From: Chryseobacterium sp. MFBS3-17
GTDB taxonomy: Bacteria; Bacteroidota; Bacteroidia; Flavobacteriales; Weeksellaceae
Length of the DNA stretch: 64,000 bases
Direction: 5' to 3'
Assembly: GCF_020687745.1 (NCBI RefSeq)
Contig: NZ_JAJEWK010000012.1
Coordinates: 1 to 64,000 of the forward strand
The notes beneath the pieces were generated by a model. The model was not told the origin of the DNA. It made no database searches and worked only from the letters and a program-made list of their open reading frames with translations. Below, one piece after another: positions 53,552-62,520 of this stretch. A program made the translations under genes and the position numbers. Every line of letters begins with the position of its first letter. Position 1 is the stretch's first letter.

Positions 53552-54490
53552 ATGGCTTCAAACAGAATTACGCAGTTGTTTCAGATAAAGTATCCTGTGA
53601 TTCAGGGAGGAATGATTTGGCACTCCGGCTGGCGGCTGGCTTCAGCGGTGTCACGCTGTGGCGGGCTCGGGCTCATAGGCGCTGGCAGCATGTATCCGGA
53701 TGTGCTGCGGGAAAATATTCAGAAATGTAAAGCGGCCACAGATCAGCCTTTTGGGGTTAATGTACCCATGCTGTATCCCAATCTGGAAGAAATCATCAAC
53801 ATCATCCTGGAGGAAGGGGTGAAAATCGTTTTTACCTCTGCCGGAAATCCTAAAACCTACACCGAAACTCTGCAGAAAGAAGGTTTGAAGGTGGGGCACG
53901 TGGTTTCCTCTACGAAATTTGCAATAAAATGCGAAGAGGCCGGCGTGGATGCTATTGTGGCTGAGGGTTTCGAAGCCGGAGGGCACAACGGACGGGACGA
54001 AACCACCACCATGGTGTTAATCCCCAATGTTAAAAAGCATATTTCCACCCCACTTATTGCCGCCGGTGGTATCGCACTGGGTTCGCAGATGAAAGCAGCC
54101 ATGATTCTGGGTGCAGACGGCGTGCAGATCGGATCCCGGTTTGCGGCTACTTCAGAAGCGAGTTCCCATGCAGACTGGAAGCAAAAAATTACAACGCTGA
54201 GCGAGGGCGATACCCACCTTACCCTGAAAGAACTGGCACCCGTGAGAATGGTGAAGAATGAATTTTTCCATGAACTGGAAAAATTGTACGACAGCGGGCG
54301 GGATGCAGCAGCTCTGAAGGAAGTGTTGGGTCGGGCAAGAGCCAAGCGGGGCATGTTCGAAGGGGATCTGCAGCAGGGCGAACTGGAAATAGGGCAGGTG
54401 GCTGCACTCATAGATGAAGTGCTCCCGGTAGAGCAGGTGTTCCGCAACCTCCTGAAAGAATTTCATGAGGCAACTTACAGTGAGTTTTAG
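53552..54490 (+). CDS. Nitronate monooxygenase / FabK-like FMN protein
   Basis: A 312-residue TIM-barrel flavoprotein. Features are PVIQGGMIWHSGWRLASAVS, AEGFEAGGHNGRDETTTM (with the His of the HxG motif) and AAGGIALGSQMKAAMILGADGVQIGSRF near 172-199, the FMN phosphate site. It could be nitronate monooxygenase or enoyl-ACP reductase II; the motifs do not decide. Convergent with the rhodanese gene. Confidence 0.87.
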   Translation: MASNRITQLFQIKYPVIQGGMIWHSGWRLASAVSRCGGLGLIGAGSMYPDVLRENIQKCKAATDQPFGVNVPMLYPNLEEIINIILEEGVKIVFTSAGNPKTYTETLQKEGLKVGHVVSSTKFAIKCEEAGVDAIVAEGFEAGGHNGRDETTTMVLIPNVKKHISTPLIAAGGIALGSQMKAAMILGADGVQIGSRFAATSEASSHADWKQKITTLSEGDTHLTLKELAPVRMVKNEFFHELEKLYDSGRDAAALKEVLGRARAKRGMFEGDLQQGELEIGQVAALIDEVLPVEQVFRNLLKEFHEATYSEF

Positions 54491-54516
54491 AATCAGCAGA
54501 TCGAAATAAGATAAAG

Positions 54517-54543
54517 AATCCCGCAGCCATGGCTGCGGGATTT
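54517..54543. terminator. Bidirectional terminator
   Basis: Perfect palindrome AATCCCGCAGCC/GGCTGCGGGATT with a two-base centre, flanked by A and T tracts, between convergent genes ending at 54490 and 54548. Confidence 0.9.
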
Positions 54544-54547
54544 AATT

Positions 54548-54838
54548 CTAAATGTTTTGCAGGGTGTTCTTCAGTTCAGCCCAGCCACCACCGTTGTAAC
54601 CGTTTTCAAGCCCCTGGCTCTGCAGGTATTCCAGTGCCTTGCCGCTTCTGTTGCCGCTTCGGCAGAAAAGAATGACCGGCTTATCGATGCTCAGGATTTC
54701 TTCCTGTCTTTCTTCCACTTCTCCCAGCGGTATATTGGCAGCACCTTCTATTTCGCCGTCCATCATCAGTTCCATAGGCTCGCGCACATCAATCAGTGCG
54801 TAGTGGCCGTCTTTCAGTATTTCTTCCAGAGTTTTCAT
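54548..54838 (-). CDS. Rhodanese-like domain protein
   Basis: A 96-residue single rhodanese domain. The opening YALIDVREPMELMMDGEIEGAANIP is typical and the active loop is FCRSGNRSG with the catalytic Cys. It is probably a cytoplasmic sulfurtransferase (GlpE/PspE-like). No signal peptide. Confidence 0.9.
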   Translation of the reverse strand: MKTLEEILKDGHYALIDVREPMELMMDGEIEGAANIPLGEVEERQEEILSIDKPVILFCRSGNRSGKALEYLQSQGLENGYNGGGWAELKNTLQNI

Positions 54839-54903
54839 TTTTTCTGAAGTTTGATTTTTGTTAATGAGACAAATTTATGAAATAATGTTAGTTTTGCAAT
54901 CAT

Positions 54904-55836
54904 ATGTTGAAGTCACACGCAGAAAAGTACGCCGCACTCATCAAGACCAAAGCTCAGAAGTTTGGTTTTCAGAATTGTGGCATCTCCAGAGCAGGCTTTC
55001 TGGAAGAGGATGCGCAACCACTGGAAAACTGGCTGAAGAAGGACTATCACGGACAGATGAAGTACATGGAAGATTACTTTGACAAACGCCTGGATCCTGC
55101 ATTGCTGGTGCCGGGTGCAAAATCGGTCATTTCCTTGTCTTATAATTATTTTCCGGAAGAGCAACTGAGTTTTGAGGAGGGTTTTAAAATATCAAAATAC
55201 GCATACGGCAAGGACTATCATGAAATCATTAAAGAAATTCTGGTGGAGATGGTGGCAGAGCTGAAAGATGAAATCGGGGACTTTGATTGTAGGGTATTTA
55301 CAGATTCTGCTCCCGTGCTGGAGCGGAGCTGGGGCCGTAAATCGGGCATTGGCTGGGTAGGCAAAAATGCCAATCTCATTACCAAACAAAATGGCTCTTT
55401 TTATTTTTTGGCAGAAATCATCTGCGATCTGGACTTGGCAGAAGACCAGCCGGTTACCGATCACTGCGGAACCTGCCGCGCGTGTATCGATGCTTGTCCC
55501 ACAGATGCTATTGTAAATGAAAGACTGATTGATGGCAGCAAATGTATTTCCTACGCCACGATTGAGCTGAAGGATGAAATTCCGGACCATTTCCGCAACA
55601 AGATGGAAGACTGGATGTTCGGATGTGATATCTGCCAGGATGTATGTCCCTGGAATCGTTTTGCAAGTCCGCATCAGCAGGAAAAATTTCGCCCGGACTC
55701 AAGGCTGAAATCTTTTACCCGGAAAGACTGGCAGGAGTTGAGTCAGGAACTGTTCTCAGAAATATTCCGCAAATCTCCCGTAAAGCGGACCAAATTTGCC
55801 GGTCTGAAAAGGAATGTTGAATTTTTGTCAAAGTGA
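54904..55836 (+). CDS. queG: Epoxyqueuosine reductase QueG
   Basis: A 310-residue cobalamin and iron-sulfur enzyme for the last step of queuosine synthesis in tRNA. The catalytic region FTDSAPVLERSWGRKSGIGW is near 132-151. Two ferredoxin-type clusters are seen as CGTCRACIDACP and CDICQDVCPWN. The family is usually about 310-380 residues, so this lacks the extra HEAT repeat of longer versions. Confidence 0.94.
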   Translation: MLKSHAEKYAALIKTKAQKFGFQNCGISRAGFLEEDAQPLENWLKKDYHGQMKYMEDYFDKRLDPALLVPGAKSVISLSYNYFPEEQLSFEEGFKISKYAYGKDYHEIIKEILVEMVAELKDEIGDFDCRVFTDSAPVLERSWGRKSGIGWVGKNANLITKQNGSFYFLAEIICDLDLAEDQPVTDHCGTCRACIDACPTDAIVNERLIDGSKCISYATIELKDEIPDHFRNKMEDWMFGCDICQDVCPWNRFASPHQQEKFRPDSRLKSFTRKDWQELSQELFSEIFRKSPVKRTKFAGLKRNVEFLSK

Positions 55837-56193
55837 TTTGGAAAGGAAGCTGCCTGGAGTTTCAGACAATGGGCACCGAAAGAAATCCGGTACTTTGCCA
55901 TGATGAATTCCCGGTTTCAGAGAGGGTTGTTGTGGTGAGTCTTTTCGGCGGAAAAGGCTTATGGACAGAATGTGAATGGGTTACAAATAAAAAATGATTT
56001 TCAGAACAGAAAGCGTTCCATGAAAATCAATATCTTTTTTGGTTTCTTTTCGGGGCTACTTTTACCCGGAATTTGAATCTTTTCTGAGATTTGGATTTCT
56101 TTTGCATAAAATGTAATCTTTGTGCTAATAAATTTAGGAAAAAAAATCATACATTCAACTTTTTTGAAGTTAACTTTTTATTAAGTTTGCCGC
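55837..56193. other. Intergenic region without a recognisable gene
   Basis: These 357 bases hold no convincing gene or strong hairpin. The last 100 bases are A+T-rich with a near-match to a -7 box (AATCTTTG around 56111), plausible as promoter for the next gene. Confidence 0.5.
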
Positions 56194-56871
56194 ATGATAA
56201 AATTTCTGATGCGTATTATAAAGGCTGTTGGTGTTTTGCTGGGGTTGGTAGTACTGTATGTGATATGCGGCCTTATGTTGCCGCTCATTCCGGTGCAAGC
56301 CGAAGAAACCAATGAACCTGCTGTGATAGAACTGTATATTCTGACCAATGGCGTTCATACGGATCTGGTGATGCCTGTGAAAAACGACATCATGGACTGG
56401 TCTGCCGAGGTTTCTTTTGATCATACGCTGTCCAAACGCACAGATTTCAATTACCTTGCAATAGGCTGGGGCGACAAAGGGTTCTATCTGGAAACGCCTA
56501 CATGGGCAGAACTGCAACCGGGAACTGCATTGCGTGCAGCTTTCTGGATGAGCGAGTCTGCTTTGCACTGTACATTTTATGAAAAAATGACCGTGGGGGA
56601 TGATTGCCGGAAAATCATGCTCACAGAAACACAGTACCGCAATCTCGTGGCTTTTATTAAAGATAAGTTTGACCGCGATGCAGCCGGGAAACCTGTTTTT
56701 ATAGAAACAGAGGCCGTCTATGGTCGTAATGATGTGTTCTATGATGCCAAAGGCAGTTACAGCTTTCTCTATACCTGTAATACCTGGACCAATGACGGGT
56801 TAAAAGTTGCCGGACAGAAAGCGGCACTGTGGACTCCTACGGATTTCGGGATTTTCCGCCATTACAGATAG
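56194..56871 (+). CDS. DUF2459 / TIGR02117 family membrane-anchored protein
   Basis: A 225-residue protein with one N-terminal hydrophobic anchor (IIKAVGVLLGLVVLYVICGLMLPLI). The family-like core has ELYILTNGVHTDLVMPV, AIGWGDKGFYLETPTWAEL and NTWTNDGLKVAG. The Cys and His positions (NGVHTD, TCNTW) are conserved-looking and might form an NlpC-like catalytic pair, but this is inference. Function unknown. Confidence 0.83.
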   Translation: MIKFLMRIIKAVGVLLGLVVLYVICGLMLPLIPVQAEETNEPAVIELYILTNGVHTDLVMPVKNDIMDWSAEVSFDHTLSKRTDFNYLAIGWGDKGFYLETPTWAELQPGTALRAAFWMSESALHCTFYEKMTVGDDCRKIMLTETQYRNLVAFIKDKFDRDAAGKPVFIETEAVYGRNDVFYDAKGSYSFLYTCNTWTNDGLKVAGQKAALWTPTDFGIFRHYR

Positions 56872-56892
56872 TCGGGCCAGGTGCGGGGAGAA

Positions 56893-57393
56893 TTAGAAAT
56901 GATTCAGCCGCAAATTCAGTTCCAGGTGATCCCTCACCACTACGGCACCACCCATTCTGCGGGGCGGTACAATGCCAAAATCACTGAAACGTACTGTCTG
57001 TAAACCGCTCAGCACCCCCTTGCTTTCGTGCAGGTTCAGAGTGTAGAAACGTTTTTTGTTCATGATTTTTACTTCCACGATGGCATCGTATGCGTTTCCG
57101 CTGGCTTTTGTGAATTTGATGAACCTGACGCTGAAATAAGGATGCTGGTCTGCCTTCAGAATCTTGCGAAAGTCATTGGTCATCATCCGGTTGTGGCAGT
57201 CGAAGTCGGTGACTTTCAGCTGGATCACGGGCAGCTGGGTTTCGGTTCGGAAGCTTCCGCCGGGTTTGCTGATTTGTGAATTGGTGCATTTAAATGAATT
57301 CACATTTGTTTTGCCTAATATTTCAACCATATTTTCCTGCGAAAACCCAAGGCTGAAGAGGACGAGGAACGGAAGAATTATTATTTTTTTCAT
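56893..57393 (-). CDS. YceI-like secreted protein
   Basis: A 166-residue protein with signal peptide (KKIIILPFLVLFSLGFSQ) from the ATG at 57393; nine more codons upstream are open but would spoil it. The core LPVIQLKVTDFDCHNRMMTNDFRKILKA and HPYFSVRFIKFTK suggest the YceI lipocalin-like fold binding isoprenoids or other lipids, with RFSDFGIVPPRRMGG near the C-terminus. It is more divergent than the YceI protein at 58823. Confidence 0.75.
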   Translation of the reverse strand: MKKIIILPFLVLFSLGFSQENMVEILGKTNVNSFKCTNSQISKPGGSFRTETQLPVIQLKVTDFDCHNRMMTNDFRKILKADQHPYFSVRFIKFTKASGNAYDAIVEVKIMNKKRFYTLNLHESKGVLSGLQTVRFSDFGIVPPRRMGGAVVVRDHLELNLRLNHF

Positions 57394-57408
57394 AGCATAA
57401 AGATAAAG

Positions 57409-57433
57409 AAAGGGACTCAATACAGGTCCCTTT
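57409..57433 (-). terminator. Terminator after porin-like gene
   Basis: Stem AAAGGGAC (57409-57416) with GTCCCTTT (57426-57433); on the minus strand it is followed by a TTTCTTTAT run. It lies between the porin-like gene and the downstream YceI-like gene. Confidence 0.8.
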
Positions 57434-57458
57434 CCTCATGAAAAATTGAATTTAATAA

Positions 57459-58793
57459 TTAGAAACCTATGGTTGCTTCAATCATTAAGCCTTTGAACTC
57501 GCCTCCCTGCAGTGCACTGGTTGCACCCCATACCGGGCTGTTGTTGTATTTTTGGTTCACATATTCAATCTTGGCCAGGATGTTTTTAGTCATATAGTAT
57601 CCGCCACCAATATTGAAACGGTCAATTTTTCTTTCGTCTGCAGTTTCGTCATCTTTACCGCTGATGGTGTTGTAACGTCCGCCTACATAGAACTGCTCTT
57701 TTCCGCCGAATCTGTACAGTAACTCTGCTGCAAGCTGCGTATAGTTACCATCTGTGTCTCTCATGTTCATGCCGCTGGCTTTGTTACCGCTTACGTGCTC
57801 TATGGCTCCGAAGAATTCAAGTCCCTGGTATTTGACAAACGGGTTAATCTGAACCGCTTTCATTTTTTTGAAGCCTGGGTTGAATCTTCCGGTTGCATAA
57901 TTGGAAGTTCCCATAGCATCGTTCTGAGTCAGCAGTACGTAGTAGTATCTGGATCCTGCTCTGTCTGAGTTGTACAGATAGCCACCGGTACTCAGTCCGT
58001 TAGTCTGAATGAAAGATCCTGTAAGACGTACTCTCAGATCAGGGTTCAGTTGCTTGTCCCAGCCCAGTTTGGCATACACAGACGGTGAGTTGTAGTTTTC
58101 TCCTTTTACGGCCGTCTGGTTCAGTTTACCGTTAGAGATACCCAGCATCCCGATGAATCCGTTATAGAATACATACGCTTCCCCAAATGCCTCTGTAGAG
58201 AAATTGTCCATGATGAAGTTTCCTACGAACGGGTTGTTGATGGCTTCTGCGTTATCGGTTCTTCTGAAGTGATAATCCCCGTAGTTAATCTCGTCCATAC
58301 CCACTTTCACACGGGCGTGCTTCATGATGTCTGCGGCAAATCCGTCTTTAATGAAATCCAGATCATCAATCTGCAGGTAACCTCCTTTTACCCACGCTTC
58401 GTTATGGTGACGGGCAGACAGGTAGGTTCTTAAATGTAACTTTACACCTTTTGCCAGGTACGCATTTACATCCAGGTTGGCCGTAGGCAGGTTGAAGTCA
58501 CTTCCCATTTTTATCAGCGTGTTGGGCGTAGTGGTTGCACCTACATTTCCCAGTGATGCTGCTTCGGTAGTGTGATCCAGAGACTGGAACTGCAGTGCGA
58601 AGTCACCTCCTACGGATACTTTTACACCGTCATACGCCGGCGATTCACCTTTCGGGTCTTCAAAGATATTACGCTGAGATTTTTCTGGCGCCAGGTAGTC
58701 GCGCATAGATGGGGTAGCGTCTTCCTGTGCCATAAGGGCACCTCCGGTAATAAGGAACGCTAAAACTGATGATTTTAAGATTGAAGTTTTCAT
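57459..58793 (-). CDS. Porin-like outer-membrane beta-barrel protein
   Basis: A 444-residue outer-membrane protein with signal peptide (LKSSVLAFLITGGALMAQ). Alternating strands with aromatic ends run through to the C-terminal Phe (LMIEATIGF), typical of BamA-inserted barrels. Early segments (GVKVSVGGDFALQFQ, HLRTYLSARHHNEAW) fit a phosphate/anion-porin-like barrel. It may form an operon with the YceI-like gene upstream at 58823 (29-base gap). Substrate unknown. Confidence 0.83.
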   Translation of the reverse strand: MKTSILKSSVLAFLITGGALMAQEDATPSMRDYLAPEKSQRNIFEDPKGESPAYDGVKVSVGGDFALQFQSLDHTTEAASLGNVGATTTPNTLIKMGSDFNLPTANLDVNAYLAKGVKLHLRTYLSARHHNEAWVKGGYLQIDDLDFIKDGFAADIMKHARVKVGMDEINYGDYHFRRTDNAEAINNPFVGNFIMDNFSTEAFGEAYVFYNGFIGMLGISNGKLNQTAVKGENYNSPSVYAKLGWDKQLNPDLRVRLTGSFIQTNGLSTGGYLYNSDRAGSRYYYVLLTQNDAMGTSNYATGRFNPGFKKMKAVQINPFVKYQGLEFFGAIEHVSGNKASGMNMRDTDGNYTQLAAELLYRFGGKEQFYVGGRYNTISGKDDETADERKIDRFNIGGGYYMTKNILAKIEYVNQKYNNSPVWGATSALQGGEFKGLMIEATIGF

Positions 58794-58822
58794 TTTTCTA
58801 TTTTTTTAATGTCTATATTAAG

Positions 58823-59353
58823 TTATTGTGCCACTACGTTTACCGTTACGGTAATTGCATCACCTGTTTTTACACCCATGAAGCCGGGTCTTTCCATACC
58901 GTAATCAGACAATTTCATTTTTTCTACTGCGGTAATGGTGTAAGCAGCTCCGCTTTTTACTACATTAACCGGAATGGAAACATTCTTGGTCACTCCTGCA
59001 ATGGTCAGTCTGCCGGCCATATTCCCTTTTCCTATATTTACGGAAGTCGCTGTAAAACTGATGTTGGCGTTTTTGTCTGCCTTCAGGGTTGCATATGCTT
59101 TATTGTCCATTATTTTACCCTTTGTACTCTTCAGGTTTTTAGCAGGCATGGTGAATTTCACATTGTTAATGCTGTTGCCACTCACGGTTCCGCTGAAAGA
59201 TCCTGAACTGGCATTCATGTTCCAGTCATGCATAGGAGAAGTGCCTTCTACGGTAACTTTTACTGTTTTGGCCGCAATGCTCTGCGCAGATGCTAAACCT
59301 CCAATTAATCCTAAAGCTACCAATGCGATTTTGAATGTTCTGAAATTTCTCAT
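58823..59353 (-). CDS. YceI family periplasmic protein
   Basis: A 176-residue protein. The ATG at 59353 gives signal peptide TFKIALVALGLIGGLASAQS. The lipocalin-like YceI fold is indicated by KVTVEGTSPMHDWNMNASSG, VKFTMPAKNLKSTKGKIMDNKAYATLK and the C-terminal EKMKLSDYGMERPGFMGVKTGDAITVTV-type region. It is preceded by a clear -7 box at 59400-59407 and followed closely by the porin-like gene. Confidence 0.9.
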   Translation of the reverse strand: MRNFRTFKIALVALGLIGGLASAQSIAAKTVKVTVEGTSPMHDWNMNASSGSFSGTVSGNSINNVKFTMPAKNLKSTKGKIMDNKAYATLKADKNANISFTATSVNIGKGNMAGRLTIAGVTKNVSIPVNVVKSGAAYTITAVEKMKLSDYGMERPGFMGVKTGDAITVTVNVVAQ

Positions 59354-59399
59354 GATTTCTAATATTAAATTGTTATTATTTCGATTCATTTTTCTTATA

Positions 59400-59407
59400 C
59401 AAATGTA
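59400..59407 (-). promoter_or_regulatory. -7 box (TACATTTG) for YceI/porin genes
   Basis: CAAATGTA on the + strand; exact TAnnTTTG on the minus strand, 46 bases before the ATG at 59353. Confidence 0.65.
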
Positions 59408-59869
59408 CATCCTTTTTTAAATATTTGTCAATAATTACAGTTGTTTAATATATGATATATATCAAACTATGTTAATTAATTATTAATTACATATTAATAA
59501 ATAATTATTATTGAGTTTTTTTATATGAAATTCCATTCTGATATTTATTTCAGTAAATCACCATGGATATTATTGCATTAAATGGAAACATGACGGAAGT
59601 CATTATGATGAAAATCAGTACTCATTTTCCATTAATTTATTCCAAAATCGCTATATTATTTGGATGGATTCATATAGAATGGATAGTTTTTTTGAAATAT
59701 CATAATTTCGGGGACTTAACATATTGGTATTAAATACAGTATTCTGATTCATATGTGCAGCATATGGTTTTGCTGAGTCGCGGCAGGACAGGAATGTTTA
59801 CTTATTCCATTAAATACAACCGCCCCGAAAGCAAGCTTTTGGGACGGTTCATGATTTCAGGTCAGTGGT
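59408..59869. other. A+T-rich intergenic region
   Basis: No gene is supported in about 460 bases. It is low-complexity A+T-rich DNA. A hairpin at 59820-59847 (CCGCCCC / GGGACGG with inner AAGC/GCTT) just downstream of the DUF2911 gene on the minus strand may be its terminator, though without a strong T run. Confidence 0.5.
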
Positions 59870-60715
59870 TTATTTACTCCATTCTTTGATGGAGTCTTCG
59901 TTCATCTTAATATAATCGGTATTGCCTGCCTTTTTTGCTGCTTCCAACGATTTCCTCGCCAGTGAGATGGCTTCTTTTTGGTGACCGGCTTTGGCGTAAA
60001 TAAGGGCTTGCTGGCGGAGTTGCCAGAACTTGGGCTCTTTGATGTCCTTTATTCCCAAATCAATCCATTTCTTAGCCTGCTGAATGTCTTTGCCGGTAGT
60101 GAAATAATAATTGGCTGCAGCCATATAATCTTCCGGTTTCGGCTGGTTGCGCAGAGCTGCGTCTATGGATGCCTGCACTTTACGGTCAGTAGGTACCTTC
60201 ATTTTTACTTCTGCATAAACATCGCTCCACAGAAAATTCAGCTTGGCCTCATCATTTTTAATCTCGTCTATGGAAATGGAAAACGATTCCACACTCATAG
60301 GCAATTGGTGGACTTTAGCTTTTGTTTTCATAACGACTTTCGCATCGTCCCACTTCTCGGGCAGACCCCAGTTTTCGTTGTCGCTGTAAAAAAAGATTTC
60401 CCAGTTGTTTGGACCTGGCTTGGTGTAGATGGCGTATTTTCCGGCCTTTACGGTTTGTCCGTCTATTACAATATCATCGCTGAACTGTATGGTTGAGTTT
60501 TTGTTGGCCCCGGTGCGCCACATTTCTCCGTACGGAATCAGCCCGCCGAAAATCTTCCGGCCGTTCACATTAGGCCGGCTGTATTCCAGGTCAAATTCGG
60601 TAAGTCCTACATTTACCTCATATTCGGCTGCCACGGAAGCCGCTGGAATTTTTACTTGTGCGTCGGCCCAGATGGTAACGGCCACTATGCTTAAAAGAGT
60701 CAGTAATTTTTTCAT
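59870..60715 (-). CDS. DUF2911 domain protein
   Basis: A 281-residue secreted protein with signal peptide (KKLLTLLSIVAVTIWADAQ). The DUF2911 domain is recognisable from VKIPAASVAAEYEVNVGLTEF, DLEYSRPNVNGRKIFGGLIPYGEMWRTGANKNS-type region near 42-74, and GKYAIYTKPGPNNWEIFF. A C-terminal helical part (DYMAAANYYFTTGKD, KAISLARKSLEAAKKAG-like) resembles TPR repeats. Function unknown. Confidence 0.88.
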   Translation of the reverse strand: MKKLLTLLSIVAVTIWADAQVKIPAASVAAEYEVNVGLTEFDLEYSRPNVNGRKIFGGLIPYGEMWRTGANKNSTIQFSDDIVIDGQTVKAGKYAIYTKPGPNNWEIFFYSDNENWGLPEKWDDAKVVMKTKAKVHQLPMSVESFSISIDEIKNDEAKLNFLWSDVYAEVKMKVPTDRKVQASIDAALRNQPKPEDYMAAANYYFTTGKDIQQAKKWIDLGIKDIKEPKFWQLRQQALIYAKAGHQKEAISLARKSLEAAKKAGNTDYIKMNEDSIKEWSK

Positions 60716-61165
60716 AAAGGGTTTATTTCAAACGTCTAAAATACAATTTTTCTTCGTGTGCGGAAACTCCAGGTGCCTGATTTTTATTTTTAGGAGTACA
60801 CGTTTTGTACTTTATCCGGCGTTACTACCCGGCTGCCCGCTATTACTCCTCCAGCTTGTCCGCCGCCCGATTCCCTGGCACGCTGTGCGGGGTAGCCGCT
60901 CGCATCCGGACTATGCTCGCGTCCTGTAATTTTTCAGACGCAGAGCGTGTGCAGAAAAGCAGCCGGAGCAAGCAAGCTTCCCCCGGCCGCCAGGTTTGTA
61001 ATTTCCCTGAACTGTTACGGAATGGTAAACTTATTATTTGCCTTGTTAAGTGATGCTTTCGCAGCACAGGCTTGTTGGTTCTTCGTAAGTCATTAGCGTC
61101 TTGTAAACCGGTACCATGCGCTACCATTTGTATGGCGTAAAGCCATTTGTGGAATGTGCTGAGAC
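60716..61165. other. Intergenic region with a probable transposase remnant
   Basis: A 450-base stretch without an intact gene. The 60780-61010 part is unusually G+C-rich. The adjoining part (60990-61175) reads on the minus strand as a possible IS remnant, listed separately. Nothing else was identified. Confidence 0.5.
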
Positions 61166-61178
61166 TTAGCTCCATGGA
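60990..61178 (-). pseudogene. Possible IS1595-type transposase fragment
   Basis: The minus-strand frame ending upstream at 61199 contains LSTFHKWLYAIQMVAHGTG. This loosely resembles the start of IS1595-family transposases, where a Trp-containing helix (KWF-AI-LM) is followed by a helix-turn-helix. Similarity fades after about 25 residues and no DDE residues are seen, so any IS is decayed. Could be chance. Confidence 0.3.
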
Positions 61179-62232
61179 TCCAGAACCACCTTCACGCAAC
61201 CGCCTTCTTTTTTATCAAATATTTCATACGCCCTGCTCACCTCGGTCAGCGGCATCCGGTGGGTAATGACATCTTCCAGCGTTACCCGGCCTGCTTCCAC
61301 ATAACCCAGCAATTGATCAATAATGTTATGCACCGGCACCTGCCCGGCCCTGATCATCAGTCCTTTGTCAAATATCTGACCCAGCCTGAAATTATCATAG
61401 TGTACCGGGTACACCCCCCCAGAATACTGATCCGGCCGCCTCTGCGCGCAGCACTGAAACATGCATCCAGCACTTTGATGGAGCCTTTCTCAAAATTCAC
61501 GGTGGCTTTTACACGGTCCATAAAATTACGGTCAGGCTCAAAGCCTACTGCATCAATGCATAAATCTGCACCGCGGCCATCTGTAAGTTCTCGGATGCGC
61601 TCTCCGGTTTCTGGAGCATCGGTCCAGAGAATGGTTTCACAGCCGGTTTGCTTTTTCACTTTATCCAGCCGGTATTGCAGGGTATCAATCACAATAATCT
61701 GGCCGGCATCATGCAATACAGCACTTTTGGCAGCCATGACACCTACAGGTCCGGCACCAAAAATGGCCACGGTTTCACCCGGTTTCAGTTGACCCCACAT
61801 TACGCCTGTATAGCCGGTGGGGAAAATATCGGTGAGGAATAATACCTGCTCATCGGTCAGGGAATCCGGTACTTTTCGGGGTCCGTGTTGGGCATAGGGA
61901 ACCCGCACATATTGTGCCTGTCCGCCATCGTAACCACCATACAAATCACTGTATCCGAAAAGTCCGCCCCCTTTCTCAGTAAGAATGCCCCCCTCGGGAC
62001 CATACATTTTCGGATTGGAGTTTTCGCAGGCCACGGGCAGGTCGTGCTCGCAGAAATAACATCCGCCGCACGCTATAGGGAAGGGAACCACTACGCGGTC
62101 GCCTCTCTTCAAATGGTGAACATCCGGACCTGTTTCTTCTACGATACCCATGAATTCGTGGCCCATTACTATGGGACGTGCCTGGGGTACACCGCCGGAA
62201 TACATAAAAATTTGGTTGAAAAAAAAGAGCAA
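61166..62232 (-). pseudogene. Broken zinc-dependent alcohol dehydrogenase
   Basis: A medium-chain dehydrogenase (formaldehyde dehydrogenase-like) in two frames. The first frame (62232 to 61357) has VMGHEFMGIVEETG, structural-zinc cysteines (CGGCYFCEHDLPVAC) and the NAD motif GAGPVGVMAAK. At a run of seven C (61414-61420) the frame shifts and the rest (DNFRLGQIFDKGLMIRAGQVPVH to VKVVLDPW) continues in another frame. About the first 50 residues, with the catalytic-zinc Cys (CGSD), are missing next to the tRNA-Leu terminator. The frameshift alone might be a sequencing error, but the missing N-terminus makes a pseudogene likely. Confidence 0.8.
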
Positions 62233-62315
62233 AAATGTACTAAAAAACGATTCAGGTAAATCTTGTTAGATATGTTTGAAATGTTGTAAAAGGAAAGAAG
62301 CAGGAGTGAAAAACC

Positions 62316-62343
62316 AAAAAAAGCAACCATGGCGGTTGCTTTT
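62316..62343 (-). terminator. Terminator after tRNA-Leu
   Basis: Stem AAGCAACC (62321-62328) with GGTTGCTT (62334-62341); on the minus strand it is followed by a T run. It directly follows the tRNA 3' end. Confidence 0.85.
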
Positions 62344-62344
62344 G

Positions 62345-62425
62345 TACCCAGAGCCGGGATCGAACCGGCACTCCAAAGGAACTGGTGTTTGAGACCAGCG
62401 CGTCTACCAATTCCGCCATCTGGGC
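62345..62425 (-). tRNA. tRNA-Leu (anticodon CAA)
   Basis: On the minus strand the acceptor GCCCAGA (from 62425) pairs with TCTGGGT; the D-arm is GGCGGAATTGGTAGACGCG-like; the anticodon stem-loop is CTGGT CTCAAAC ACCAG with anticodon CAA. A short class II variable arm and a T-arm GCCGGTTCGATCCCGGC follow, then discriminator A at 62345. CCA is not encoded. A TATATTTG box lies at 62439-62446. Confidence 0.93.
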
Positions 62426-62438
62426 TTAAATTGGTGTG

Positions 62439-62446
62439 CAAATATA
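62439..62446 (-). promoter_or_regulatory. -7 box (TATATTTG) for tRNA-Leu
   Basis: CAAATATA on the + strand, 13 bases upstream of the tRNA 5' end. Confidence 0.6.
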
Positions 62447-62520
62447 ATATAAAAATTAAATCCGGAAAGAAAAAAAATGTAAAAATTATCCTCCGTGCTT
62501 CCTTTGGGAGTACGTGTTCA

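Noticed and set aside
53857-54447. 196-codon minus-strand frame inside the FMN protein gene
   Set aside because: Ser/Pro/Cys-rich shadow of a well-conserved TIM-barrel gene.
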